The notes below the pieces were generated by a model, which saw only the letters and a list, made by a program, of their open reading frames with translations, searched no databases and was not told where the DNA came from. DNA of 64,000 bases from an uncultured Agathobacter sp. (lineage in GTDB: Bacteria > Bacillota > Clostridia > Lachnospirales > Lachnospiraceae), in NCBI GenBank assembly GCA_944381555.1, contig CALWLL010000052.1:48166-112165 (forward strand), in the 5' to 3' direction. Positions 47,230 to 54,940 of this stretch are shown here, in pieces. The translations under genes and the position numbers were made by a program. The first letter of the stretch is position 1, and the number at the start of each line of letters is the position of its first letter.

Positions 47230-48829
47230 AATACTTTACGCCCCATACGGTTGTGTTATCTCCCACCGCAGAGAAGGTCATTACCTCCGTACCGCCTTCG
47301 TCCTTCTGCTTGCAGAACACACCACTATACTCTTTTCCATCAACTGTAATCTTCATGAAATACTTGCCATCCATCATGCTCCAATTACCTTCTACACCAT
47401 CACCGTATACACCGCCGCCCGGTGTAAGCTCTAGCATAACCGGCTGCGCAATCTGCGCGTTTACATATTTACCCTGACTTACAAAATAGTACACTCCGGA
47501 AACTTCCTCCCGTGAGTATCCTGTTTCTGAAATTGTTTCTCCATTCGTCGCATATGGCAGCATACACGGCCAGCCTTCTTCGTTTAAGAAAAACTGTTTT
47601 ACACGAGGAGAATGGTTTTCTGTGCCATTATCAAATCTGGTGTGATATACCACATACATCTTTTGGTCGTTTTTATCAATAAATGCCGAATTATGTCCTG
47701 TCGCCATATATGCATATTTCAAACTTGGGAGCATATAATTGCCAGACATCTTAAGACCATATGTAATGTGGTTTCCACCATCCGGTTTTTCTCCATCCAT
47801 ATCTACATATTCGCCATCCACTGTCTCAGACCGAAATACACGAATCTGATATCCTCCTTCTCTGACCAAAGAACCGTAAGATACAAATAAATAATAATAT
47901 CCGCTTACTTCATCATATAAGATATATGGACCTTCAATAGACTTATGTCCGCCACCAAGTAATTTCTTTCCGTAATATGGATCTACGTTATTCGCTGCGT
48001 CCGCCTCCGGATGGATTACTTTTCCTGTCTGCGGGTCTAACTCGAGCAGGAAAATTCCGCCTGACCAAGAGCCGTATACCATCCACCATCTTCCATCTTC
48101 ATCAAAGAAGATACTTGGGTCAATTGCGTTTGGCCATTCTTGTGAATTGTATCCGCCTGACTGTAAATATGTGCTTACTGCATAGTCTTTGCTTACATAA
48201 TCCAAAACATCCGTAGCCTCAATTGTAGACGAATTAAATCCGGAATAAAGAAGCGCTCCCTGCCATTCATAAGGACCTTCTACCGTCTCTGATGTAGCAT
48301 AACACAGGTTTGATGCATTCCATGTTGAAGTCGTACAATAATACAAATAGTAAAGACCTGTTGTTGGATTATAGCATACATCCGGAGCCCACACATGCGT
48401 TCCCAGATCATCCGTAGGAATCAGACTGGTCTTATCGCCCGCATAGGCAAATACGTTTTTTGTGCTGTCCCACAGATTTCCATAAATGGAATTGTTGGTG
48501 GTGTAACCATTTCCAAGTTTACTCCATGTACGGAGGTTATCCGTTTTAGCACCCACCATATGGGAGCCGAAAATGTAATACTGGTCATCCACCTGGATAA
48601 TCGAAGGGTCGTGAACAGATACCCTTGCATTTACAATACCTGTTTTAATCCCCTCGTAACTAACCGTCCAATCGGTTACCGTTGCTCCGGTATCCTCCGG
48701 TATTTCAACATTTCCGCTGCCTGTATCACTTGTATTGCTGCCGGTGGTGCTGCCTGTATTTGCACAGCCGGACAAAAGTGTTACTGTCGCGCAGACACCA
48801 AGCAGCGCCGCCAAAACTCTTCTTCTCAT
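47222..48829 (-). CDS. GH43 endo-alpha-1,5-L-arabinanase lipoprotein
   Basis: A 535-aa surface enzyme with lipobox LLSGC (Cys at 22) and a Ser/Thr/Gly linker. The GH43 residues are Asp in RVSVHDPSII, Asp in AIDPSIFFD and Glu in HKSIEGPYI. The C-terminal beta domain matches two-domain arabinanases. It is closely similar to the cytoplasmic enzyme at 26379-27845 (both contain MVYGSWSGGIFLLE and GKKLLGGGHKSIEGP). It would cut arabinan outside the cell before import. Its promoter at 48884-48912 has a candidate operator just upstream. Confidence 0.93.
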   Translation of the reverse strand: MRRRVLAALLGVCATVTLLSGCANTGSTTGSNTSDTGSGNVEIPEDTGATVTDWTVSYEGIKTGIVNARVSVHDPSIIQVDDQYYIFGSHMVGAKTDNLRTWSKLGNGYTTNNSIYGNLWDSTKNVFAYAGDKTSLIPTDDLGTHVWAPDVCYNPTTGLYYLYYCTTSTWNASNLCYATSETVEGPYEWQGALLYSGFNSSTIEATDVLDYVSKDYAVSTYLQSGGYNSQEWPNAIDPSIFFDEDGRWWMVYGSWSGGIFLLELDPQTGKVIHPEADAANNVDPYYGKKLLGGGHKSIEGPYILYDEVSGYYYLFVSYGSLVREGGYQIRVFRSETVDGEYVDMDGEKPDGGNHITYGLKMSGNYMLPSLKYAYMATGHNSAFIDKNDQKMYVVYHTRFDNGTENHSPRVKQFFLNEEGWPCMLPYATNGETISETGYSREEVSGVYYFVSQGKYVNAQIAQPVMLELTPGGGVYGDGVEGNWSMMDGKYFMKITVDGKEYSGVFCKQKDEGGTEVMTFSAVGDNTTVWGVKYYE

Positions 48830-48883
48830 AGTCGTTCTCCTTTCCCTTAATCGACTTTATTAAAAGCCTGTTCCCCTTTTTTT

Positions 48884-48937
48884 ACTATAACAAAGCCTCT
48901 GGCAAAAGGCAACTTTTTGTTTATATAATTTTAAACT
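48884..48937 (-). promoter_or_regulatory. Promoter of the lipoprotein arabinanase with upstream candidate operator
   Basis: Minus strand TTGCCT (48912-48907), 17-base spacer, TATAGT (48889-48884). The palindrome AGTTTA-N8-TAAACA (48937-48918) ends six bases before the -35, a place that suits an activator rather than a blocker. Confidence 0.6.
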
Positions 48938-49047
48938 ATTTTAAATTTTAGTATATTTTCGTCCCATCTTCTATTTTCATTCTTACGCAAAAGTGCTATA
49001 CTGTAAAGGGTTTTATCAATATAGACACGATTATTTGAAGGGTTTTC

Positions 49048-50676
49048 ATGGAAAGTATTCAGAATAATCAAAATCTGGCATCCTTAGACTATCTGACAGG
49101 TTTAGTAAACCGTCGTGGTATCTACGAATACTATGCCTCTTTAGACAAGAAAAGTCTGATTCATGCCATGTTTATTGACATTGACAACTTCAAACGGGTA
49201 AATGATATCTATGGTCATAGCATTGGAGACAAGCTCCTTATATGCATCAGCCAGCTCATCTCTGAAAATACAAGGAGTTTTGCTGCGCGTATGGGCGGTG
49301 ATGAATATGTGGTGCTGTTTGATGCCTCCTGTTCTGAGGAAAGCATTATTGATATATCCGAAAGAATGCTTACCGGTATGCAGACTCTGGATTTTCGAAA
49401 GGACATCCTTTCTTTAGTTTCGCTGAGTATCGGCATTGTTATGAACCAGTCTGTCTCACAGCAGTTAGACGATATTCTGGCAAAATGCGATGCTGCCATG
49501 TATCAGGCAAAATACGATGGCAAAAACCGCTATACGATATATAAGGAATTTGAGAAAACGATTGAGATTAACCGCAACATTGAGCTGGAAATGGAGGATG
49601 CACTGGCAAACGGCGAATTTGAAGTATATTTTCAGCCAAAGGTCAACATGATTACCACAGATTTGTATGGAGCAGAAGCTCTCTCCCGCTGGATACATCC
49701 GGCAGATGGCATTCGCCCGCCAGACACCTATATCCCTCTTTTTGAGAAAAATGGCTTTATTTCAAAGCTGGATATGTATATCTATGAGGAAGTATGCCGT
49801 ATCAAATCCACATGGAGCGGAAACGCATACGCCCATATCCCGGTTTCTGTCAATATGTCCAGACTGCATCTGTATGACCGCCAGTTTCCGGATAAATTGA
49901 TTACAATTGCGAATAAATATAACATTTCCCCAACAGAATTAGAAATAGAGATTACAGAAAGTATCTTCATAAAGGACAGCTCTGAGATGATTTGTATGGT
50001 AAACAGGCTAAGAGCTCAAGGATTTTTAGTATCCATTGATGACTTTGGCTCCGGTTTCTCAGCATTGAACTTACTAAAGGACCTCCCTGTCGATACGATT
50101 AAACTGGATAAAGAATTTTTGCATGAATCCGCAAATATCTCTCGTGGCAAAAAAGTAATCCGCAACGTTATCTCTATGTGCAGGGATTTAAAAATGAATG
50201 TTGTTACAGAAGGTATTGAGACGAAGGAACAGATTGACTTTATCACAAGCTGCGGCTGTCCAATCGCACAGGGCTTTTACTATGCCCCGCCATTGCCGCC
50301 GGACGGCTTTGCGAAATTTGCCCAGGAATATTCAAAGAACTCTCACCAAAGCCACAGTTTCAGCTTAAACGGCAGCCTTCTTTCTTCTGATGGGCTACTT
50401 AAGGGAGAATTTCACGGCAAAGGCTTTGCATTTCAACAGGGTATTTTTAAAGATTCTCTGTCTTTATACTTTCCGGGTGGTTCTTATGAGGAAAATACCG
50501 TTCTCATTCCGGAATCCACACTGTTCAACGACAGCTATACGATATCTATGTGGATTAAACCAAAGGTATTGCATTCCTGGTCATGTGCCGCTTATATTAA
50601 ACTGGTTTTTTTGCAATTATTCCACAGGCCTGGGAAGGTGTGTCTGACTGCCGCATTCGTGATTCCCGGAATGTGA
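49048..50676 (+). CDS. GGDEF-EAL cyclic-di-GMP enzyme with truncated LamG tail (frameshifted)
   Basis: As read this is 542 aa. Residues about 10-165 are a GGDEF domain (DYLTGLVNRRG, IDIDNFKRVNDIYGH, ARMGGDEYVV). Residues about 180-430 are an EAL domain with ligands present (YGAEALSRW, EIEITES, IDDFGSGFSALN, KLDKEF, EGIET). No membrane segment or sensor precedes them. The tail begins a LamG domain (NDSYTISMWIKPK), which runs out of frame near the T7 tract at 50606-50612; the other half continues in a second frame to 50978. Adding one T restores a 643-aa protein. The enzyme domains are intact, so activity is likely either way. No inhibitory RxxD site is seen. Confidence 0.88.
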   Translation: MESIQNNQNLASLDYLTGLVNRRGIYEYYASLDKKSLIHAMFIDIDNFKRVNDIYGHSIGDKLLICISQLISENTRSFAARMGGDEYVVLFDASCSEESIIDISERMLTGMQTLDFRKDILSLVSLSIGIVMNQSVSQQLDDILAKCDAAMYQAKYDGKNRYTIYKEFEKTIEINRNIELEMEDALANGEFEVYFQPKVNMITTDLYGAEALSRWIHPADGIRPPDTYIPLFEKNGFISKLDMYIYEEVCRIKSTWSGNAYAHIPVSVNMSRLHLYDRQFPDKLITIANKYNISPTELEIEITESIFIKDSSEMICMVNRLRAQGFLVSIDDFGSGFSALNLLKDLPVDTIKLDKEFLHESANISRGKKVIRNVISMCRDLKMNVVTEGIETKEQIDFITSCGCPIAQGFYYAPPLPPDGFAKFAQEYSKNSHQSHSFSLNGSLLSSDGLLKGEFHGKGFAFQQGIFKDSLSLYFPGGSYEENTVLIPESTLFNDSYTISMWIKPKVLHSWSCAAYIKLVFLQLFHRPGKVCLTAAFVIPGM

Positions 50677-50978
50677 ACGGCTGGTATGACGCCAGCGGCG
50701 CCCCATTGCAGAAAGACACATGGTATCACTATGCAGCTACCTATAATGCCAAAACAGAAACCTTAGTTGCTTTTATCAACGGAGAGGTCGTCAGAATCGT
50801 TGAAAATGTTCCAGCGAATGGTTACGCGAAGTTAATCATGCTGGGCGGCGATCCGTACCAGCCTTCTTTTCAGGGCAACATCTGTGAGCTTGTCATATAT
50901 AATGAGCCAAAGGATTATGATTTTGTAAGAGAATTGCATCTGGAATATACAAAGCGCGATGGGTTTGTTGGATTTTAA
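50613..50978 (+). pseudogene. Out-of-frame second half of the LamG domain of the GGDEF-EAL gene
   Basis: From 50613 the frame reads AIIPQAWEGVSD...NGWYDASGAPLQKDTWYHYAATYNAKT...GNICELVIYN, which is the continuation of the LamG domain (strands and the W-H-Y-A block). It lacks its own ribosome site or sensible start, so it belongs to the upstream gene through a one-base frameshift. Confidence 0.8.
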
Positions 50979-51033
50979 CATCTGTATGTTGTCATTGAAA
51001 GTATATTGTCATTGAAAACGCGGAAAATGAGTA

Positions 51034-51504
51034 TCATAATCCGACAAACCCTAAATGGCGAAGCAAGTCTTCACAGCCTGCGGTCACATCCCGGTAGGTT
51101 TCGTCAAAATCTCCTGTATACCAAGGATCTGCTACATCCTGAGCTTTGGCTGCCGGATTTGCAAATGACAGCATTTTATAAATTTTTCCATCCGGGTCAC
51201 CGCCTGCAATACGCTGCATATTGCGGATATTGGCAGTGTCCATACCAATCAGATAATCATAATAGTCATAATCTGCCTTGGTCATCTGTACCGCACGATG
51301 CGGAATTACCGGAATTCCCACCTCACGCAATTTATTTACCGTCCCATAATGCGGGCCGTTGCCTATCTCCTCGCGGCTGGTCGCCGCAGAGTTGATTTCA
51401 AACAGGTGGTCTATATGACGGGTTTTTACCATGTGGGTGAAAACGGATTCTGCCATAGTGGAACGGCAGATGTTTCCATGGCAGATAAAAAGTACCTTTA
51501 TCAT
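51034..51504 (-). CDS. Low-molecular-weight protein tyrosine phosphatase
   Basis: A 156-aa phosphatase. The N-terminal P-loop is VLFICHGNICRS (CxxxxxR with catalytic Cys and Arg), and the general-acid region is VADPWYTGDFDETY. ATG at 51504 follows AAAGGAG. Such enzymes remove phosphate from Tyr or Arg of proteins. It is the last clearly chromosomal gene before the integrase module. Confidence 0.92.
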   Translation of the reverse strand: MIKVLFICHGNICRSTMAESVFTHMVKTRHIDHLFEINSAATSREEIGNGPHYGTVNKLREVGIPVIPHRAVQMTKADYDYYDYLIGMDTANIRNMQRIAGGDPDGKIYKMLSFANPAAKAQDVADPWYTGDFDETYRDVTAGCEDLLRHLGFVGL

Positions 51505-51580
51505 TGCTATCAAACTCCTTTATTTTCAAGGTTTTCCCGTAAAATCAACATTTCTAGCACATAACAGAAAATACGTATTT

Positions 51581-51610
51581 TCTCATATTTTCTCATATCT
51601 TCTCATATTT
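51581..51610. repeat. Three tandem 10-bp repeats next to the integrase gene
   Basis: TCTCATATTT, TCTCATATCT, TCTCATATTT back to back, with a fourth partial copy TCTTGT. They lie between the phosphatase start and the integrase stop, where an attachment site or integrase arm-binding sites are expected. Confidence 0.5.
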
Positions 51611-51666
51611 TCTTGTGCAAAAGGTGTAAAAATCGGTGTAAATTCCTCTCGCGTACACCGACACTT

Positions 51667-52866
51667 TTAAGCACTTACAACACGCTTCATTTCACTCTGT
51701 GCATCCTCAAAACTAATGTGCGTATATGTATTTAAGGTAACACTAATATCTGAATGTCCCATAATATACTGTAAAGTCTTTGGATTCATGCCCGATTTCG
51801 CCATCTTTGAACAAAATGTATGTCTACATACATGTGGCGTAATCTTTGGCATCTGCACTCTATAAATACTATTGTACTTTTCTCGAATGTGCTGCATATA
51901 CTTTTCCCAATGCAACGCTACCATCGGCTTATCATTCTTATCCAAACACAAGAAGCCTGTATACCCATCTATCATTAGCTCGATATCCGGCTTTGGACGA
52001 TTTTGAATAATAGTACGAAAACATTCACTTACCTCTTTTGTCATCGGAACATATCTAACGCCACTTTCCGTTTTTGTGTCTTCAATAACATATTCCATTT
52101 TGCGAGTTCTTTGTAATTGATGGTCAACTTTAATCTTCATATTCTTAAAGTCAATGTCTTTCATCGTAAGACCGCAAAATTCTGAGATACGAAGTCCCGT
52201 ATTGAACAATATATAAATTGCCTCATAGTACTTGCAGAAATGTGCATCTTCTTTTACAAATTTTAGATATTCTCTTTCTTGCTTCCTCGTGATTGCTTCT
52301 CTTGTTACACTATCGTTTACAACCACTGTTGCAAGCTCAAATGCAAATGGATTCTTACGAATCAAATCATCATCAACTGCCATTTGAAATGCAGGTCTTA
52401 CCACTCCTCTAATGGAATGAATTGAACTATATCCTCTTCCATCCACCTTTTGTAGTTTAATCAGCCATGCCTTTGCATCCGATAATTTCACCTTATCAAT
52501 TCGCTTTTTACCAAATGACTCTTTCTTAATAATGTTAATGACAAATCTATAGTTTGCCTCTGTATTATGTCGGACTCCAGTCTTTAGCGAAACGTATTTT
52601 TCCACCAATTCCAGAACTGTAAAATTTCCACCATTGGAGACAATATTATCAAACAAATCCAACTCAATCTGCTTCTCCTTCTCCCTAAGGGACAAATCTC
52701 TTTTCTTCCCTTTGGGCGTAGGGTCATTTCTATCCAATCTCCAACTATAGACATATCGCTCATTGCCACTATTATCAAGATACTTAAACTGGTATCTTCC
52801 ATCTGCTCTCTGGGTCTCTCCGCCATGAAGAATTCTATTTTTATTATCTCTTCTTTTTTCGCTCAT
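51667..52866 (-). CDS. int: Tyrosine recombinase, Tn916-type integrase
   Basis: A 399-aa site-specific recombinase. The N-terminal 75 residues are the Tn916-type arm-binding domain (RILHGGETQRADGRYQFKYLD), followed by a SAM-like core-binding domain and the catalytic domain with Arg in NTGLRISEFCGL, His/Arg in TPHVCRHTFCSK, His in GHSDISVT and Tyr in LNTYTHIS. It is paired with an excisionase gene upstream. It marks the left end of an integrated element; I cannot identify conjugation genes in the window. Confidence 0.93.
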   Translation of the reverse strand: MSEKRRDNKNRILHGGETQRADGRYQFKYLDNSGNERYVYSWRLDRNDPTPKGKKRDLSLREKEKQIELDLFDNIVSNGGNFTVLELVEKYVSLKTGVRHNTEANYRFVINIIKKESFGKKRIDKVKLSDAKAWLIKLQKVDGRGYSSIHSIRGVVRPAFQMAVDDDLIRKNPFAFELATVVVNDSVTREAITRKQEREYLKFVKEDAHFCKYYEAIYILFNTGLRISEFCGLTMKDIDFKNMKIKVDHQLQRTRKMEYVIEDTKTESGVRYVPMTKEVSECFRTIIQNRPKPDIELMIDGYTGFLCLDKNDKPMVALHWEKYMQHIREKYNSIYRVQMPKITPHVCRHTFCSKMAKSGMNPKTLQYIMGHSDISVTLNTYTHISFEDAQSEMKRVVSA

Positions 52867-52953
52867 CTTTCTCTCCTTTCAAAAAGAGAGCCCAGATTCG
52901 TAGCATTATCATACCACAAATTCGGCTCTCTTGCATTATCTTTTACGAATCAT

Positions 52954-53172
52954 TTATATAACAGATGCATCATCCAAAAAAGTTTCAAATTTCTCTTTCT
53001 TTATCAGAGCTCTGTTTCCGTTCATAACAATAAAGTCACTATCATAATGTTCCTCCACAATTCTCCTCAGTTTTCCTTCCCCGATATGGTAATACTCTGC
53101 CGCTTCTGTTATTGTCAGCAAATATCTTCTCCATATAGGAATCAACTGCATTTCTTTACCTTCATCGTTCAT
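52954..53172 (-). CDS. xis: Excisionase, Tn916-type
   Basis: A 72-aa winged-helix DNA-bending protein. The segment IPIWRRYLLTITEAAEYYHIGEGKLRRIVEE is typical of Tn916 Xis, which steers the integrase towards excision. It lies 87 bases upstream of the integrase gene and three bases downstream of the MazF-like gene. Confidence 0.9.
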   Translation of the reverse strand: MNDEGKEMQLIPIWRRYLLTITEAAEYYHIGEGKLRRIVEEHYDSDFIVMNGNRALIKKEKFETFLDDASVI

Positions 53173-53175
53173 CCA

Positions 53176-53541
53176 TTAATCCTCTATATCCAATTGTCGA
53201 GTGATTGCATTATTTAATCTATGCATTGCCTCACTCTCTTTCTCAACGTGTCCCACCTTACAAAGCACCTGTTTTTTATCTATCGTACGGATTTGTTCCG
53301 CAAGGAAAATAGTTGGCTTTCCTAAATATCCACTTATATCTCTTGGCATTAGTTTCTGATGAACTGGAAGATCATCCTCGTTTTGCTTTGTTGTACCCGG
53401 AAGCACATTATAAGTATTCGATGATTGATTTGCCTTATCTGTACTAATAACTACACATGGTCTACGCCCTGACTGCAAATGTACCCCTGGATGTTCACCT
53501 AAATCTGCCCATATAACATCACCACGAACAATCTTATCCAT
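53176..53541 (-). CDS. MazF/PemK-type endoribonuclease toxin
   Basis: A 121-aa protein of the MazF/PemK fold: N-terminal RGDVIWADLGEHPGVHLQSGRRPCVVIS, then a central NTYNVLPGTTK and the C-terminal CKVGHVE. MazF toxins cut mRNA. No MazE-like antitoxin is adjacent. Its start overlaps, by eight bases, the stop of a resolvase-like gene, and a xis gene follows three bases later, so all are one unit. The resolvase-like or XRE neighbour may take the antitoxin role (inference). Confidence 0.85.
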   Translation of the reverse strand: MDKIVRGDVIWADLGEHPGVHLQSGRRPCVVISTDKANQSSNTYNVLPGTTKQNEDDLPVHQKLMPRDISGYLGKPTIFLAEQIRTIDKKQVLCKVGHVEKESEAMHRLNNAITRQLDIED

Positions 53542-53965
53542 AACTTACTTCCTCCGCACTTGTATTAATCGTCTGTTGATACAGATTTAAACCAAGTTCC
53601 CCTTCATCGACAGAAAACACTCTATATCCATGTTCCTTTACAATGCCAACTCTCATATATGCATCTGCAATTCCATAAGATATAGCTTCCATATTTGCAA
53701 CAAGTATTGCTTCAGCAACACCTTTTTCCAATAATTTAATAGCATTTCCAAGGAGCGCTCTTTTTCCACTTGCACCTAACATTCCCTTGCGAAGTATTTT
53801 CATTGGAATTAGGTTGTTCGCTTTTGCATACTCCTCGATATATCTAAGCTGCTTATTCTCCTTTTTCTCAACATAATCAATTCTCTCCTGCGGTTCTACA
53901 GACAAAAGGATAATACATCGAACTGGATATTTTGATACTTTCTTCTTTTTTCTATTTCTTCTCAT
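53534..53965 (-). CDS. Serine-recombinase N-terminal-like small protein lacking the catalytic Ser
   Basis: A 143-aa protein starting at 53965, one base after the stop of the XRE gene. KQLRYIEEYAKANNL...GKRALLGNAIKLLEKGVAEAILVANMEAISYG...VGIVKEHGYRVFSV follows the layout of a resolvase catalytic domain. The early YxRvSt motif with the nucleophile Ser is replaced by VRCIILLSV, and the DRLSR loop reads NMEAISYG. No DNA-binding domain follows. It probably lacks recombinase activity and could be a regulatory or structural partner of the overlapping MazF-like gene. Confidence 0.65.
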   Translation of the reverse strand: MRRNRKKKKVSKYPVRCIILLSVEPQERIDYVEKKENKQLRYIEEYAKANNLIPMKILRKGMLGASGKRALLGNAIKLLEKGVAEAILVANMEAISYGIADAYMRVGIVKEHGYRVFSVDEGELGLNLYQQTINTSAEEVSYG

Positions 53966-53966
53966 C

Positions 53967-54341
53967 TTATCTAACCATACTTTCTTTTCTTGCAGAAAAA
54001 CCATCTAACATTAATTTACAAGAATTAAGAAACTGCTCTCGTTGTTTAGGCTCAAGTCCATCTATCTTATCTTGAATCCCCGAAAACAGCTTCGCATTTC
54101 TTTCTTCCTCTGTTTCCCTAATGCCTAAAACCGTATTCGCATCCACCTGAAATAATGTCATTATGCGAAAGAGCAAATCCACACTCATTTTATGACGTCC
54201 TTGCTCAATTTGAGAGCAATGCGTAAAACTTATATCTAATTTCTCTGCTAGTTCCATTTGTGTCATATGATGTGCTTTTCTTAACTCACGAATGGAGTCG
54301 CCAATTATCATATTGTTATATTCCATATGCACTGTTACCAT
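53967..54341 (-). CDS. XRE-family transcriptional regulator
   Basis: A 124-aa protein with a Cro/CI helix-turn-helix at about residues 14-68 (SIRELRKAHHMTQMELAEKLDISFTHCSQIEQGR). A short helical tail follows. Its ATG overlaps the stop of the upstream gene (ATGGTAA), so it is translationally coupled. It likely controls this small operon. Confidence 0.85.
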   Translation of the reverse strand: MVTVHMEYNNMIIGDSIRELRKAHHMTQMELAEKLDISFTHCSQIEQGRHKMSVDLLFRIMTLFQVDANTVLGIRETEEERNAKLFSGIQDKIDGLEPKQREQFLNSCKLMLDGFSARKESMVR

Positions 54342-54745
54342 TTTCTGAAGAACTCAAAAAAGAGCATCTCTGTCACATTTACATATCTTCTATACTGCAT
54401 AGAGGAAAGTTCAAACACTTTTACCCCTGCATATGCAGCATCATCCAAGAATGTCTCTAAATCATAAATATCCGTTGTAATATCTGTTAGCTTATCGACT
54501 ACCACAACCTTATATCCACGTCTTAAAACCAATGAAATCAATGCATTGATAGCAGGTCTATCAATATCCCTATTCGGTCCTTTGCTAACCACAATATCAT
54601 TTCCTACATTGATACCACGAAAGACGCACTTCTCTCTTACTTTTTCCACCTTTTTGCTAATATTACGCCCTGATTTATTCGAGTTCATGAACATAATTGC
54701 AGATGGCATATTTTCTCTAAATAACAAACTTTCTAAATAACACAT
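54335..54745 (-). CDS. Second resolvase-like small protein, probably non-catalytic
   Basis: A 136-aa protein. The stretch GPNRDIDRPAINALISLVLRRGYKVVVVDKLTDITTDIYDLETFLDDAAYAGVKVFELSS resembles a serine-recombinase fold, where RPAINALISL matches the RPxLxxML block and VVVDKLTDITTD the DRLsR loop. The catalytic Ser region is not recognisable. It is the first gene of the five-gene minus-strand unit that runs to xis. It and the 53534-53965 protein flank the XRE gene, which looks like an old duplication. Confidence 0.55.
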   Translation of the reverse strand: MCYLESLLFRENMPSAIMFMNSNKSGRNISKKVEKVREKCVFRGINVGNDIVVSKGPNRDIDRPAINALISLVLRRGYKVVVVDKLTDITTDIYDLETFLDDAAYAGVKVFELSSMQYRRYVNVTEMLFFEFFRKW

Positions 54746-54872
54746 ATCATGTACCTACACTTTCTTTTATTTATTGAAGGATTTTGCCGGCTGTGTCTCT
54801 CAAGCACGTTTTCATAATACGACACAAGCATGAATCTTTTTACGTCATAGAATGGCAGGTAGCACGACACGA

Positions 54873-54920
54873 TTTGGTAACTCTCATGAAACTGAATGAT
54901 AATCGGATATTATCTATTAC
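54873..54920 (+). promoter_or_regulatory. Proposed promoter of the ATP-grasp gene with upstream TTTGGTAACT motif
   Basis: CTGAAT at 54892-54897, 17-base spacer, TATTAC at 54915-54920 form a weak promoter. TTTGGTAACT at 54873-54882 ends ten bases before the -35, the same placing as at 57582-57591 before the peptide gene. Between 54746 and 54940 there is no gene. Confidence 0.4.
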
Positions 54921-54940
54921 TAATGAAGTGGGGGATATAT

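Noticed and set aside
49215-49499. Minus-strand open frames opposite the GGDEF-EAL gene
   Set aside because: They mirror conserved GGDEF and EAL motifs on the plus strand and have no start signals.
53534-54745. Functional serine recombinases
   Set aside because: Both small proteins lack the nucleophile Ser motif and any DNA-binding domain, so I call them resolvase-like only.
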